From: Bacteroidales bacterium
GTDB lineage: Bacteria; Bacteroidota; Bacteroidia; Bacteroidales; F082
Reading direction: 5' to 3'
DNA length: 64,000 nucleotides
NCBI GenBank assembly: GCA_019454985.1
Contig: JACFNF010000005.1
Coordinates: forward strand, 86,093-150,092
The position numbers were made by a program, and so were the translations under genes. Under the pieces are notes generated by a model, which saw nothing but the letters and a program-made list of their open reading frames with translations, did not search any database and was not told the origin of the DNA. Each line of letters begins with the position of its first letter. Position 1 is the first letter of the stretch. Shown here piece by piece: positions 43,065-51,534 of the stretch.

Positions 43065-45668
43065 TTATTTGTTGTGAATTAAATTGTTGAGAGATAAGAT
43101 GTTGAGTTGTTCCTGAAACGATTTGGCCGACAATTGGGTATTGACGAGGACAGTTTTGGTCTGGCCGGGGAAAAGATGAAAAAAATTGTCGTCGAAATGG
43201 GCAAACGCTGTTGGCAGGCTCAACTGAACGAAAGCAGTAAAAACATCTGCTTTCAAACTGAGGAGCAGTCCCTCGGTTTTTTCTTCGATAGTGGTTTCGA
43301 TGGCAGCGGGCATCAGTTTTAATTCGCCGAGAGGTGCAAAAAACTGAAAATCGCGGCAGGATTGGCCTTCGGAGTCCATAAATTCGGCGATCAGCATTTC
43401 AGTTTGGGCTTGTTTAGTTTTGCTTACATCATGGAGGCGAAGTTTTGTTTTCGCAACTTCATTACTTTCAATGTCGAAGTCGTTTGCGAAAAACTCTTCT
43501 GAACTGCCTTTGAAAGAATAGCGCTGCAATTGCAATTTTCCTTTTACAGGCCGGAGTTGATCGTTGATGATGGAAATCTTCAGGCTGTCGCCTTCGGGAA
43601 TGATGGAGAGGCTCAGCGGAGCGAAAAGCTCTTTGACGCGATAATGTAGCGCCTTCCAGATGCCTTTGGAATCAATTGACGACCAGCTCGTTACCGGCCA
43701 CACATCATTCAATTGCCAATACAATGAGCCCATGCAGGATGGCATTGCGCTGTGCTGTGCTTCGATGCCCATGCCGATGCCTTGTGCCTGAATGAGTTGC
43801 GAAGCATAAATGTATTCGTTAAGGTTGCGTGGTTTGAGTTTTTCGCGTTCAATATAAAGATCAATGGTTTGATATCCCTGAGGGTTTTTCTGATGACAAT
43901 GCAGCTCGGGGCTCAACAAATCATTGCCTTCATCAAGGCCGTAACTATTGATGAGAAAACGTGAGGGTAGAGCCTGAAAGCCAAATTCGCTCATAAAACG
44001 GGGAACTTTCTCAAGGTATTTTTCAAATGGCAGTTTTCCCCACCATACTCCCCAATAGTGCGAGTCGGCATGGGTCATGCTTTCTTTCCGGCCCCAGCCG
44101 ATTTGCGGCGAAGTGGAAACGTATTGCCGCGAGGGGTCGTGGGTGGCCACAATTTCAGGCAAAAGTGAATGGAACAGATTGGTGTAGTATTGCCAGATGG
44201 TATCCTGGGTGACGGCGCTCATTTCATACTGTTTTTGCCAACCCCAGTTGTGCCAGGCTTCGTCCACCTCGTTGTTGCCACACCATAAGGCAAGACAGGG
44301 ATGGTTTCTCAACCGTTTGATTTGCTGAACAGCTTCAATTCTGACGTTATCTAAAAAATCAGGATCGCCGGGATACATAGCGCAGGCAAACATAAAATCC
44401 TGCCAGACCAAAATGCCGTGGCGATCGCAGAGTTCATAAAATAAATCGTTTTCGTAAATGCCTCCGCCCCAGATGCGTATCATGTTCATATTGGCTTCGG
44501 CCGCCTGTTGGATGAGGCTGTGATAGCTACTGTCAGGAACTTCGGTAACGAAGCTTTGCTGTGGGATGTAGTTTACTCCTTTGGCAAACAACGGGCGGCC
44601 GTTGAGCTCAAAATAGAAACTTTTTCCAATGCTGTCAGCCTGTTCCACAAGTCGCAGGCTGCGGATGCCGTAGGCTACATCGTGTGAGATCACTTGTCCG
44701 TCGGCAGTTTCAAGCCGTATTGTCCATTCATAAAGATAGGGTTCGCCAAGACCGTTGGTCCACCATAATTTCGGATTCTCAATGGTAAACTCATTTGTGA
44801 TAGTCGGGGTTCCGGCCTCTATTCCAATGATTTGTGAATAAATCTCCTGGCCTGTTTTTTGATCGTTGATACTGATTTTAGCTTTTTGTTTTCTGCTGCT
44901 TTCTAAGCTCACATTCAGCCCAATGCGTGCCTGTTTCTCAGTAAGGTCAGAAGTGGTAAAATGCCAGTCGGTTGCACGAAGATTGTTCCAGCCAACGAGT
45001 TTTACCGGTTTCCAGATGCCCGAAGTAATCAAAGTTGGCCCCCAGTCCCAACCGAAATGGTAAGCCGCTTTGCGCGAATAGATCCATTTTCCGCCGGGAA
45101 GATAAACCGAATTGGCTGCCGAATCGGCTTCATAATGGTCGAGTGCCGGATAGAAAATGATTTCGAGCAGATTGTTCTTTTCCTGAATGAACTCTTTGGC
45201 CATCACCTCCCAGCTTCGGAACATATTGTTGGTGTGTAGAATCTGATGTCCGTTGAGCCGGACATCGGCGTAGGTGTCAAGCCCTTCGAACACCAAAGCG
45301 AGATTTTGGGCTTTGAGTAGGCTGCTGCTGACATCAAAATGAGTTTTATAAACCCAGGTCTTCCGTGCGATCCATTGAACATCTTTTTCGTTGCATTTTT
45401 CGAATGGATTTGGAATCAGGTTGTTATGAATTAAATCAGTGTGGATTGTCCCGGGAACGCTGGCAGGATAGAAGTCCTTGCTGCCGCTCTCGGCAAAAGT
45501 CCAGTTCCCGGACAAGCTCTGTTCAAGTGGTAACTGTCCGACAGTTTTACACGATGTGAAAAGCAAAGAAGACAAAGCTGCCGGCAAAAAAAGAAAAAAA
45601 ACAACCCCACGGAAAATATTGTAAGAACAATGACGCGAAAAGGATGAGTTGGATGGTTGTGAGGTCAT
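43065..45668 (-). CDS. Beta-mannosidase (GH2), lipoprotein
   Basis: 867 residues, lipoprotein-like N-terminus (SSLLFTSC, Cys about 40, after an unusually long basic lead). GH2 layout: sugar-binding domain, immunoglobulin-like domain, then TIM barrel with acid/base Glu467 (CGNNEVDEAW) and nucleophile Glu561 (FMSEFGFQ). The WDWGP motif (HFGWDWGPTL) is typical of beta-mannosidases. Cleaves beta-mannose, such as the core residue of N-glycans. First gene of the GH2-GH92 operon. Confidence 0.92.
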   Translation of the reverse strand: MTSQPSNSSFSRHCSYNIFRGVVFFLFLPAALSSLLFTSCKTVGQLPLEQSLSGNWTFAESGSKDFYPASVPGTIHTDLIHNNLIPNPFEKCNEKDVQWIARKTWVYKTHFDVSSSLLKAQNLALVFEGLDTYADVRLNGHQILHTNNMFRSWEVMAKEFIQEKNNLLEIIFYPALDHYEADSAANSVYLPGGKWIYSRKAAYHFGWDWGPTLITSGIWKPVKLVGWNNLRATDWHFTTSDLTEKQARIGLNVSLESSRKQKAKISINDQKTGQEIYSQIIGIEAGTPTITNEFTIENPKLWWTNGLGEPYLYEWTIRLETADGQVISHDVAYGIRSLRLVEQADSIGKSFYFELNGRPLFAKGVNYIPQQSFVTEVPDSSYHSLIQQAAEANMNMIRIWGGGIYENDLFYELCDRHGILVWQDFMFACAMYPGDPDFLDNVRIEAVQQIKRLRNHPCLALWCGNNEVDEAWHNWGWQKQYEMSAVTQDTIWQYYTNLFHSLLPEIVATHDPSRQYVSTSPQIGWGRKESMTHADSHYWGVWWGKLPFEKYLEKVPRFMSEFGFQALPSRFLINSYGLDEGNDLLSPELHCHQKNPQGYQTIDLYIEREKLKPRNLNEYIYASQLIQAQGIGMGIEAQHSAMPSCMGSLYWQLNDVWPVTSWSSIDSKGIWKALHYRVKELFAPLSLSIIPEGDSLKISIINDQLRPVKGKLQLQRYSFKGSSEEFFANDFDIESNEVAKTKLRLHDVSKTKQAQTEMLIAEFMDSEGQSCRDFQFFAPLGELKLMPAAIETTIEEKTEGLLLSLKADVFTAFVQLSLPTAFAHFDDNFFHLFPGQTKTVLVNTQLSAKSFQEQLNILSLNNLIHNK

Positions 45669-45746
45669 GGCAGGGTTGTATTTGTTGGTTTTAATATGTG
45701 CTTTTGTTGCCGGGAGTATTCAGACATACTGTGTCAGTTTCAATTG

Positions 45747-45754
45747 CAAATTTA
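45747..45754 (-). promoter_or_regulatory. -7 promoter box for the GH2-GH92 operon
   Basis: The minus strand reads TAAATTTG about 80 bases before the GH2 ATG; no clear -33. The remainder of 45669-45903 shows nothing else recognised. Confidence 0.4.
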
Positions 45755-45903
45755 CAATCTTTCTTTTGACCTCTTAGATACCTTTTGCTAAAGGCTTACC
45801 ACTAAGCTGCCCGATTACCCCGGCAACAAATTACACGAACCACTGCCCTCTTCAGAAAAAGCAAGAAAAATATCCTTGGATATGCCTTTGGGCGAAGAGA
45901 CAC

Positions 45904-47511
45904 TTATAATTTCACCATTTTTTCCGTTTTCACAGTTCCGTTTTCATATTCCACAACCAAAACATACAAGCCGGAGGAGAAGCCGCTCATATCCATATTT
46001 ATCAGACCTCCGTGCAAGAGTGTTTCCATTTGGCGCAGGGGCGTTCCGGATTGGTTGTAAACGGTCATGCGTTTTACCTTATCAAGGCCTTGAAGCTCCA
46101 CCACGAACCCATTCCGGAAGGGGTTGGGGGTTGCTGTTAGCCTTGCATTCACAAATGGGTTATCGGGCAAGCTTATCCAAACGTTTTGGTTTTCGTATGC
46201 TCCCATATCAATGCGCCCACCAAAAATACGGGGGTTGCCGTTGAGATCGTAAGGGGGAATATGCAGGCCGGTTGTGTCGGGCGTGCCGCTGTTTACGGCA
46301 GGCGAGATATCCTGTAGCGACCAGTCGTATTCCCAGCCGTTATTGGCTAAACCAAAGTCTGGAGCGGGATTAACAAACAATGGATCATCTGTAATCATTG
46401 GCCCACCCGGAGCAAGCCCTTTCCAGATAAGGTTATGGAAGAGAATAGGTTCGTGGTAATGCCATTTGATGACTTCATCATCGTTTGTGTTGGAAAAATT
46501 ATTCCATAAGATATTATTATAAAATATAATATCTTCTGATACAGTATAAACACCCGGTAGAATTGCATCAAACCAATTGTTTGCAATGGTGTTGTTATAC
46601 ACCCTGTTGGTGCTGGGCAATCTTGAGAATTGTAAGGTCCGTATATTATAATTATTAGTCATAATGTTGTTAAAAAAATGAACTTCCTCTGTAAGAAAGA
46701 ATACGGCACGTAATGAAATGTTGTTATGTATGCGGTTATAACTGGCAAGGCAATAGGCTAACCCCGGCCAGGTATTAGAAATATACATGGCTGAACCGTC
46801 TCCATTGTATTGTGTTAGAGGGGACTTTGCATTACGATAAGAAGAATATGCGACATTATTTATGAGGAGATTATTGATTGCATATAAACTATCATGATCA
46901 TTTGAATAAATAGCCCCACCAAAAGCAAGTGTTTTATTGTTTTGGAATAAACTATTTGAAATAGTTACCTTATGCACGTTATCACAATACAGCCCGCCCC
47001 CTCTTGTTCTGGAAAAATTAAACAGAAAGGAACAACTATCAATTTCTATCGAACCGTAGTCCAATACCCGCATGGCGCCTCCCCTGTTGGCTGAAACGGT
47101 ATCAGTATTATATTGGAACGTGTGCCAAGAACCCGGAACATTTGCTTTACCATATTCAAAAACGCAATTTTTAAATACTGCCTTGCCATTTGGGTTGTTT
47201 AACAAATGAATCCCTTTCCACCCTCCTGATATTGTGGCTGTGTCGGTAAGCCCTAAAGTATCGGTAGTGGTGAAGTAGATCTTATTGTGAAGTTCCCCAT
47301 GGGCTAACACATTGCCAAATGTCTGTATTTTTGATTGGTTATGGATGGTGACAACAGTTCCCGGGTTAATGACCAATGTTGTTTGCTCGTTTAGGTAAAC
47401 GTCCTCAAATAGGTCAATTGCACCTGACCAAACCAAGGTATCGTTAAGTTGACTGGCACCAGCCTGTAAGCCGGTGATTAGCATAATGCTAAGTATTAAT
47501 TTCTTTTTCAT
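45904..47511 (-). CDS. Right-handed beta-helix protein with T9SS sorting domain
   Basis: 535 residues, exported (signal peptide ending QAGAS). Central parallel beta-helix coils rich in Asn/Gly (NSLFQNNKTLAFGGAIYSN, NNIMTNNYNIRT) resemble polymorphic outer-membrane or choice-of-anchor beta-helix proteins. The C-terminus is a type A T9SS tail (ATPNPFRNGF, ending TEKMVKL). Start set at 47511 because the in-frame extension to 47622 crosses a long T tract and is not signal-like. No catalytic residues recognised. Confidence 0.82.
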   Translation of the reverse strand: MKKKLILSIMLITGLQAGASQLNDTLVWSGAIDLFEDVYLNEQTTLVINPGTVVTIHNQSKIQTFGNVLAHGELHNKIYFTTTDTLGLTDTATISGGWKGIHLLNNPNGKAVFKNCVFEYGKANVPGSWHTFQYNTDTVSANRGGAMRVLDYGSIEIDSCSFLFNFSRTRGGGLYCDNVHKVTISNSLFQNNKTLAFGGAIYSNDHDSLYAINNLLINNVAYSSYRNAKSPLTQYNGDGSAMYISNTWPGLAYCLASYNRIHNNISLRAVFFLTEEVHFFNNIMTNNYNIRTLQFSRLPSTNRVYNNTIANNWFDAILPGVYTVSEDIIFYNNILWNNFSNTNDDEVIKWHYHEPILFHNLIWKGLAPGGPMITDDPLFVNPAPDFGLANNGWEYDWSLQDISPAVNSGTPDTTGLHIPPYDLNGNPRIFGGRIDMGAYENQNVWISLPDNPFVNARLTATPNPFRNGFVVELQGLDKVKRMTVYNQSGTPLRQMETLLHGGLINMDMSGFSSGLYVLVVEYENGTVKTEKMVKL

Positions 47512-47594
47512 GTTCTTTTTTTTTTTTAAGTTGTTAATGCCCCCAATCGTGCCAGTTAGTAAACTGGGAGAGAAATGTGATATGTTTCTTTCAA

Positions 47595-48596
47595 TCAGTC
47601 CAATATGCCGCCTGGCAGGCATTCAAACGTTGAGTAATATGCAGCATAGCCATGGTAGTATCTCCATCCGTAGCCTGAAATTGAATCAGCAAACGTATAA
47701 ATGCCTACTGAAGTAAAGAAATTATTCCCGTCAGGAATAAGGCCATTATTTGCCTCTTTTTGATAAAACAAGTCAGCTCCGAACCCTAATAATGTGTTGA
47801 GTGTTTCTGGGTCAAGACATGGTGGATCATATGCCCCTTGCCTTAATTCATAGTATATTCTATCATCTTCATAACCATTTTTCCAAGTATGTGAAGCGCC
47901 AGTAATTTTAATTTTCCCATTTGTGCAGGCTGGGTAAGGCACATACCAGGGATTTGGGCTATTGAATCGCCACTCCAATTCATCACCGGCATCATGGTAA
48001 GGCGGTGGGGGCGGTGGATTTACTGGATCGCATCTACCCAAAGTATAGCCCCAATACCAATACTCGTCCACAAAAGGAGTGTAGAGTGGACCTGGCCCAA
48101 AGCCCAGCCCTGTATAAACAGTAACTTGGGCTTCGAAAGACCTCCCCGAAAAATCAACAACTACATCGCCAATAACCATGTGAGCCAGTTCGGTTCCTGA
48201 TTGGGCAAGCAAACTATTTAGGTGGCTCTCCATATTATCAAGCAGTAAACCCAGGTCGGTAACTCTAACCATTTGGTTTTCATCCAAAGGCAGAGTGTAG
48301 TACATGGTATCCACTTCAAATTTCCCAAAAAGGCTGTCAGGATAACCTTGAGTTACATTATAAAAAGCTTCCACATACCATTCTGCACTGTCGAGCTGCA
48401 TGGTTGTGGTACTTTTTTGGGGATTGTCAATTGCCTTTTTAAAAGCAACCAATTTGTTGTAAACAATTTGTGCGCTCTCGGTCATTTGAAATTGTTGTTT
48501 TGTGACAACTTCAGTGTCTTTGTTTTTCTGACACGAAAACAGCATAGCCAAAGAGAATGTGGCCAATAAAACCTGGTGTTTAAAGTTTTTGTTCAT
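47595..48596 (-). CDS. Hypothetical lipoprotein
   Basis: 333 residues, lipoprotein signal (LAMLFSC, Cys about 22). The body has a six-proline run (PPPPPP) around residue 195 and many Tyr/Trp, with no family I recognise. Upstream lies a small overlapping gene (ATGA), downstream the beta-helix T9SS protein on the same strand at 83 bases, so these three may form a surface-protein operon. Function unknown. Confidence 0.72.
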   Translation of the reverse strand: MNKNFKHQVLLATFSLAMLFSCQKNKDTEVVTKQQFQMTESAQIVYNKLVAFKKAIDNPQKSTTTMQLDSAEWYVEAFYNVTQGYPDSLFGKFEVDTMYYTLPLDENQMVRVTDLGLLLDNMESHLNSLLAQSGTELAHMVIGDVVVDFSGRSFEAQVTVYTGLGFGPGPLYTPFVDEYWYWGYTLGRCDPVNPPPPPPYHDAGDELEWRFNSPNPWYVPYPACTNGKIKITGASHTWKNGYEDDRIYYELRQGAYDPPCLDPETLNTLLGFGADLFYQKEANNGLIPDGNNFFTSVGIYTFADSISGYGWRYYHGYAAYYSTFECLPGGILD

Positions 48597-48853
48597 AATA
48601 ATTGAAATTGGTTTTCTGTAAAAATTAGACCGCTTTGTTTGGTTATTCTTTTTTGAAAAACAATCATGGAGGCTCTGGCTTCTTGTCGGACGTTACTGAT
48701 ATACACCTTCGATGCAGACACAGCAGTTAGCTTTGTTGATGTTAAATTGACCAATACAGCTTTTACACGCATCACATTGCCATCAAGTGAAGGTGCTCCA
48801 ATTGCTATGGCTTCGATGCCGAAGAGCTTTTTTTCAAATATTTTATTTAGCAT
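48593..48853 (-). CDS. Small hypothetical protein coupled to the lipoprotein gene
   Basis: 86 residues, no signal peptide or membrane helix. Contains IAIGAPSLDGN and a strand-rich centre (RVKAVLVNLTST). Its stop overlaps the lipoprotein start in an ATGA, which argues that it is real. It is the gene nearest the left end of the IS1595-type element, 101 bases away. Not recognised. Confidence 0.5.
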   Translation of the reverse strand: MLNKIFEKKLFGIEAIAIGAPSLDGNVMRVKAVLVNLTSTKLTAVSASKVYISNVRQEARASMIVFQKRITKQSGLIFTENQFQLL

Positions 48854-48953
48854 GTTAGTTGTGATTTCTGTTTCTTTTGGTCAGATCGTGCAAATATTAA
48901 GAATTCTATTTGATAAAAAGATGTATGGAGCGCTCTAAAAATTAGTTTTTTTA

Positions 48954-50027
48954 GGCTAAGTTCTAATATTAACAGCATTTTCCTTAAATTGCAAAAACAA
49001 ATGATATGCTTGCGGTGAGGCGAGGATTGTCGTAAGCCACAATTTGATGGTTTCTTTTGTCCCAGATAGTTTGCTCCCGTATGCAAACCAGTTAAGATAG
49101 TTTTGCAAATACTTTGAGCTGACACCATTAAATTTATTAAGAAATGATCTTAGCTGGGAATGGGTATTGTTAACGTGTTGTAAGTGGACATTCTTGTCGT
49201 TTTTGCTTACATATTGCTTTGCTTCGACTAACTTATGCTTTAACGTCGGATTCTTTTTTGTAAATAATTTATATGACGGGTGTTTATCTGTAATCAAAGT
49301 AGTCTTGTCTTTCAATCTTCCATTAAAGGCTTTGGCTATTTCATCAGCACTTAATCGCTTTGATTCTACTGCCTTCAAGTACTTTTCTCCATTTCTTTGA
49401 ACTGCTGTAACTACTTGTACGACTGTTGGTTCTGATGAAGCTTCATTACGTTTAAAATCACTCCCTCTTTTCCTGGGCTTTCTCTTTAGGTTTCTTGAAC
49501 CTTTGTTGCTCAATGCTAACTCTAGTTCATCGCATTCAACAACTTCGCTTAATGTTTCCGGCGTAAAACCTGCTAAGGAACTCAAAATCTTATGTCTCCA
49601 GTCAAAGGAGGTCTGTATGCTGATACCTATTTCCTTTGCAGTTTTCTTTATTGACATGCCTTGCTCCATGCACCTAAGATAGCTCTGCCACTTATTCTTT
49701 AGCTTGATATCCCACAAAGGCGTGCCCGTAGTTTCACTGTACCATTTATTGCAACTGCGGCACTTATACATTTGTACGCCCTTTTGCTTGCCGCGCTTGT
49801 AAACTATTTCGCTCGCACAATGCGGACATGGCTTCTTCTTATTTCTTTTCTGGATTTCATCCGTCAATGTTTCCAAAATTTGTCCACGAGTTTCGTAATC
49901 TCTTAACAGTTCATCAAGTAACTGTTCCTGATCAATCGCAGAGAGCTTAGCGAACTCAAGCTTGATATCTTCTTTTGTTTTCATGCAGCAAATATACAAA
50001 TATTGCTGATATAATTGGAACTTAGCC
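48954..50027 (-). mobile_element. Insertion sequence, IS1595-type (1074 bp)
   Basis: Bounded by imperfect terminal inverted repeats: the left end begins GGCTAAGTTCTAATATT, and the right end, read inward on the minus strand, begins GGCTAAGTTCCAATTAT. The first ten bases are identical. One transposase gene fills the element, and its stop codon lies inside the left repeat. The flanks are both T-rich, but no exact target duplication can be defined. Confidence 0.82.
48956..49984 (-). CDS. IS1595-family (ISXO2-like) transposase
   Basis: 342 residues. The N-terminal region leads into a zinc ribbon (CPHCASEIVYK ... CRSCNKWYSE, about residues 53-85), a helix-turn-helix-like segment (IKKTAKEIGIS) and the DDE-type core: VECDELELA, ITDKHPSYK, then NNTHSQLRSFL and YLNWFAYGSK. 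The frame continues upstream to 50041, but that part lies outside the terminal repeat, so the start is ATG at 49984. It appears intact. Confidence 0.88.
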   Translation of the reverse strand: MKTKEDIKLEFAKLSAIDQEQLLDELLRDYETRGQILETLTDEIQKRNKKKPCPHCASEIVYKRGKQKGVQMYKCRSCNKWYSETTGTPLWDIKLKNKWQSYLRCMEQGMSIKKTAKEIGISIQTSFDWRHKILSSLAGFTPETLSEVVECDELELALSNKGSRNLKRKPRKRGSDFKRNEASSEPTVVQVVTAVQRNGEKYLKAVESKRLSADEIAKAFNGRLKDKTTLITDKHPSYKLFTKKNPTLKHKLVEAKQYVSKNDKNVHLQHVNNTHSQLRSFLNKFNGVSSKYLQNYLNWFAYGSKLSGTKETIKLWLTTILASPQAYHLFLQFKENAVNIRT

Positions 50028-50123
50028 ATTTTTTCAGACATAAATCAGGATCCTTTCAAATCTGAGCTCAAAAAGTTGGTGAATATACAAAAACTATTCT
50101 TATTTTCCAAATAGTTTCTTATT

Positions 50124-51494
50124 ACAACACTTCGGTAAAAAAAAAGGATAAATCTTTGAAAATCAGTAAAGTAAGTTGAAATAAATTTGGTTAAGCCATT
50201 GATAATCAGTATCTTAGTTGATTATTCCATTAATTAACTGGACATGACTATCAAGGCTAACCAAAATATTAAACAGCTCATTATCAACATTTTAAAAACA
50301 GAAGTCTTTTCAAGCCTTAACAAAACCCGGAAAGATTTCATTTTTAGTGTTCTTTGGCATATTTTGAGTATCAAAGGTAGAATAAATTTCTTACAATTGG
50401 GACGTTATAGTTCATACGGTGAGCAAACTTTCCGAAACCAGTTCGAGAAGGAGTTTGATTTCTTGTCATTCAATGGACACTTGATTAAGCAATGTGTCCC
50501 GGGAGAGAGAATTGTGGTTTTTGACCCAAGTTATATCCCTAAAGCAGGTAAATCAACTTATGGAATGGGCAGATATTGGTCCGGTGTTGCCAAGTCAGCC
50601 AAGTGGGGCCTCGAGATTTGTGGCTTTGCTGTGGTAGACATTGTAAACAACACCGCCCTGCACCTGAATGCGTGGCAAACGCCATCAGCCGACGAACTAC
50701 AAAAAAGGGGGCTGAATCTTTTGACCTATTATGCAAGTCTTGTAACTGAAAATGCAGCAGACTTTAAAGGGTTTTCAGATTACATAGTGGCTGATGCTTA
50801 TTTTTCCAAAAAGCCTTTTGTTGATGCAATTACATCATCAGGACTCCATTTTCTTAGCCGTTTGAGAGATGACAGCGTTTTGATGTACAAGTACAAGGGT
50901 GAACCAACTGGCAAAAAAGGAGCCCCTAAAAAGTTTAACGGGCGGGTGGATCCCCAAAATCCTGACCTAAACTATTTCACCACTGACCTGATCAAAGAAG
51001 ATATTGAAATCTATTCTGCAATAGTTTACTCCAAAGCGTTCAAAAAAGATATAAAACTTGCGATAGCCATTTTTTTCAAAGATGGCAAACAGATTGCCCG
51101 AAAATTTTACTTCTCAACAGATATCAATCAAGCAGGGGAGAAAATTGTCAGTAATTACAGATCGCGTTTCCAAATAGAATTTTTATATCGGGATGCCAAA
51201 CAATTTACAGGGCTTTCTACTTGTCAGGCGAGAAGCAAAAATAAACTCGATTTTCATTTTAACGCTGCCCTTACGGCGGTAAACCTGGCAAAGCAAGACT
51301 GGTTATCTACACAAAATCACAGCACCAAACCATTCTCGATGGCCAATTATAAAACATTGTACAACTACACTTTGATGCTTGAACGATTTATGTGCATGTT
51401 TGGTATTAACCCATACTCTGCAAAAAATCAAAAAATTGTTAAAGAACTGCTGGATTATGGCAAAATTGCCGCTTAAAATTTAACGAAGTGTTGT
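50124..51494 (+). mobile_element. Insertion sequence, IS4-superfamily (1371 bp)
   Basis: The left end begins ACAACACTTCGGTAAA; the right end, read inward on the minus strand, begins ACAACACTTCGTTAAA (15 of 16 identical). The 4-base sequence TATT flanks both ends (50120-50123 and 51495-51498), a possible target duplication, though it is low-complexity. A single intact transposase is inside. A 96-base spacer separates it from the IS1595-type element. Confidence 0.82.
50244..51476 (+). CDS. IS4-superfamily transposase
   Basis: 410 residues with an RNase H-like DDE core. First Asp in VVFDPSYIPKAGK, second in YIVADAYFSK, and the Glu within the YREK signature (Tyr-x2-Arg-x3-Glu-x6-Lys in NYRSRFQIEFLYRDAK). 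The spacing matches the IS4 signature exactly. Intact from ATG to TAA. The 4-base flanking repeat hints at the IS701 family, but subfamily assignment needs a database search. Confidence 0.88.
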   Translation: MTIKANQNIKQLIINILKTEVFSSLNKTRKDFIFSVLWHILSIKGRINFLQLGRYSSYGEQTFRNQFEKEFDFLSFNGHLIKQCVPGERIVVFDPSYIPKAGKSTYGMGRYWSGVAKSAKWGLEICGFAVVDIVNNTALHLNAWQTPSADELQKRGLNLLTYYASLVTENAADFKGFSDYIVADAYFSKKPFVDAITSSGLHFLSRLRDDSVLMYKYKGEPTGKKGAPKKFNGRVDPQNPDLNYFTTDLIKEDIEIYSAIVYSKAFKKDIKLAIAIFFKDGKQIARKFYFSTDINQAGEKIVSNYRSRFQIEFLYRDAKQFTGLSTCQARSKNKLDFHFNAALTAVNLAKQDWLSTQNHSTKPFSMANYKTLYNYTLMLERFMCMFGINPYSAKNQKIVKELLDYGKIAA

Positions 51495-51534
51495 TATTAT
51501 TATCGTTGCAATATTTCTTGTCTCAACTTTTAGT

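Noticed and set aside
48944..48953. Target-site duplication for the IS1595-type element
   Set aside because: Both flanks are T-rich, but the eight bases on each side do not match exactly, so a duplication cannot be claimed.
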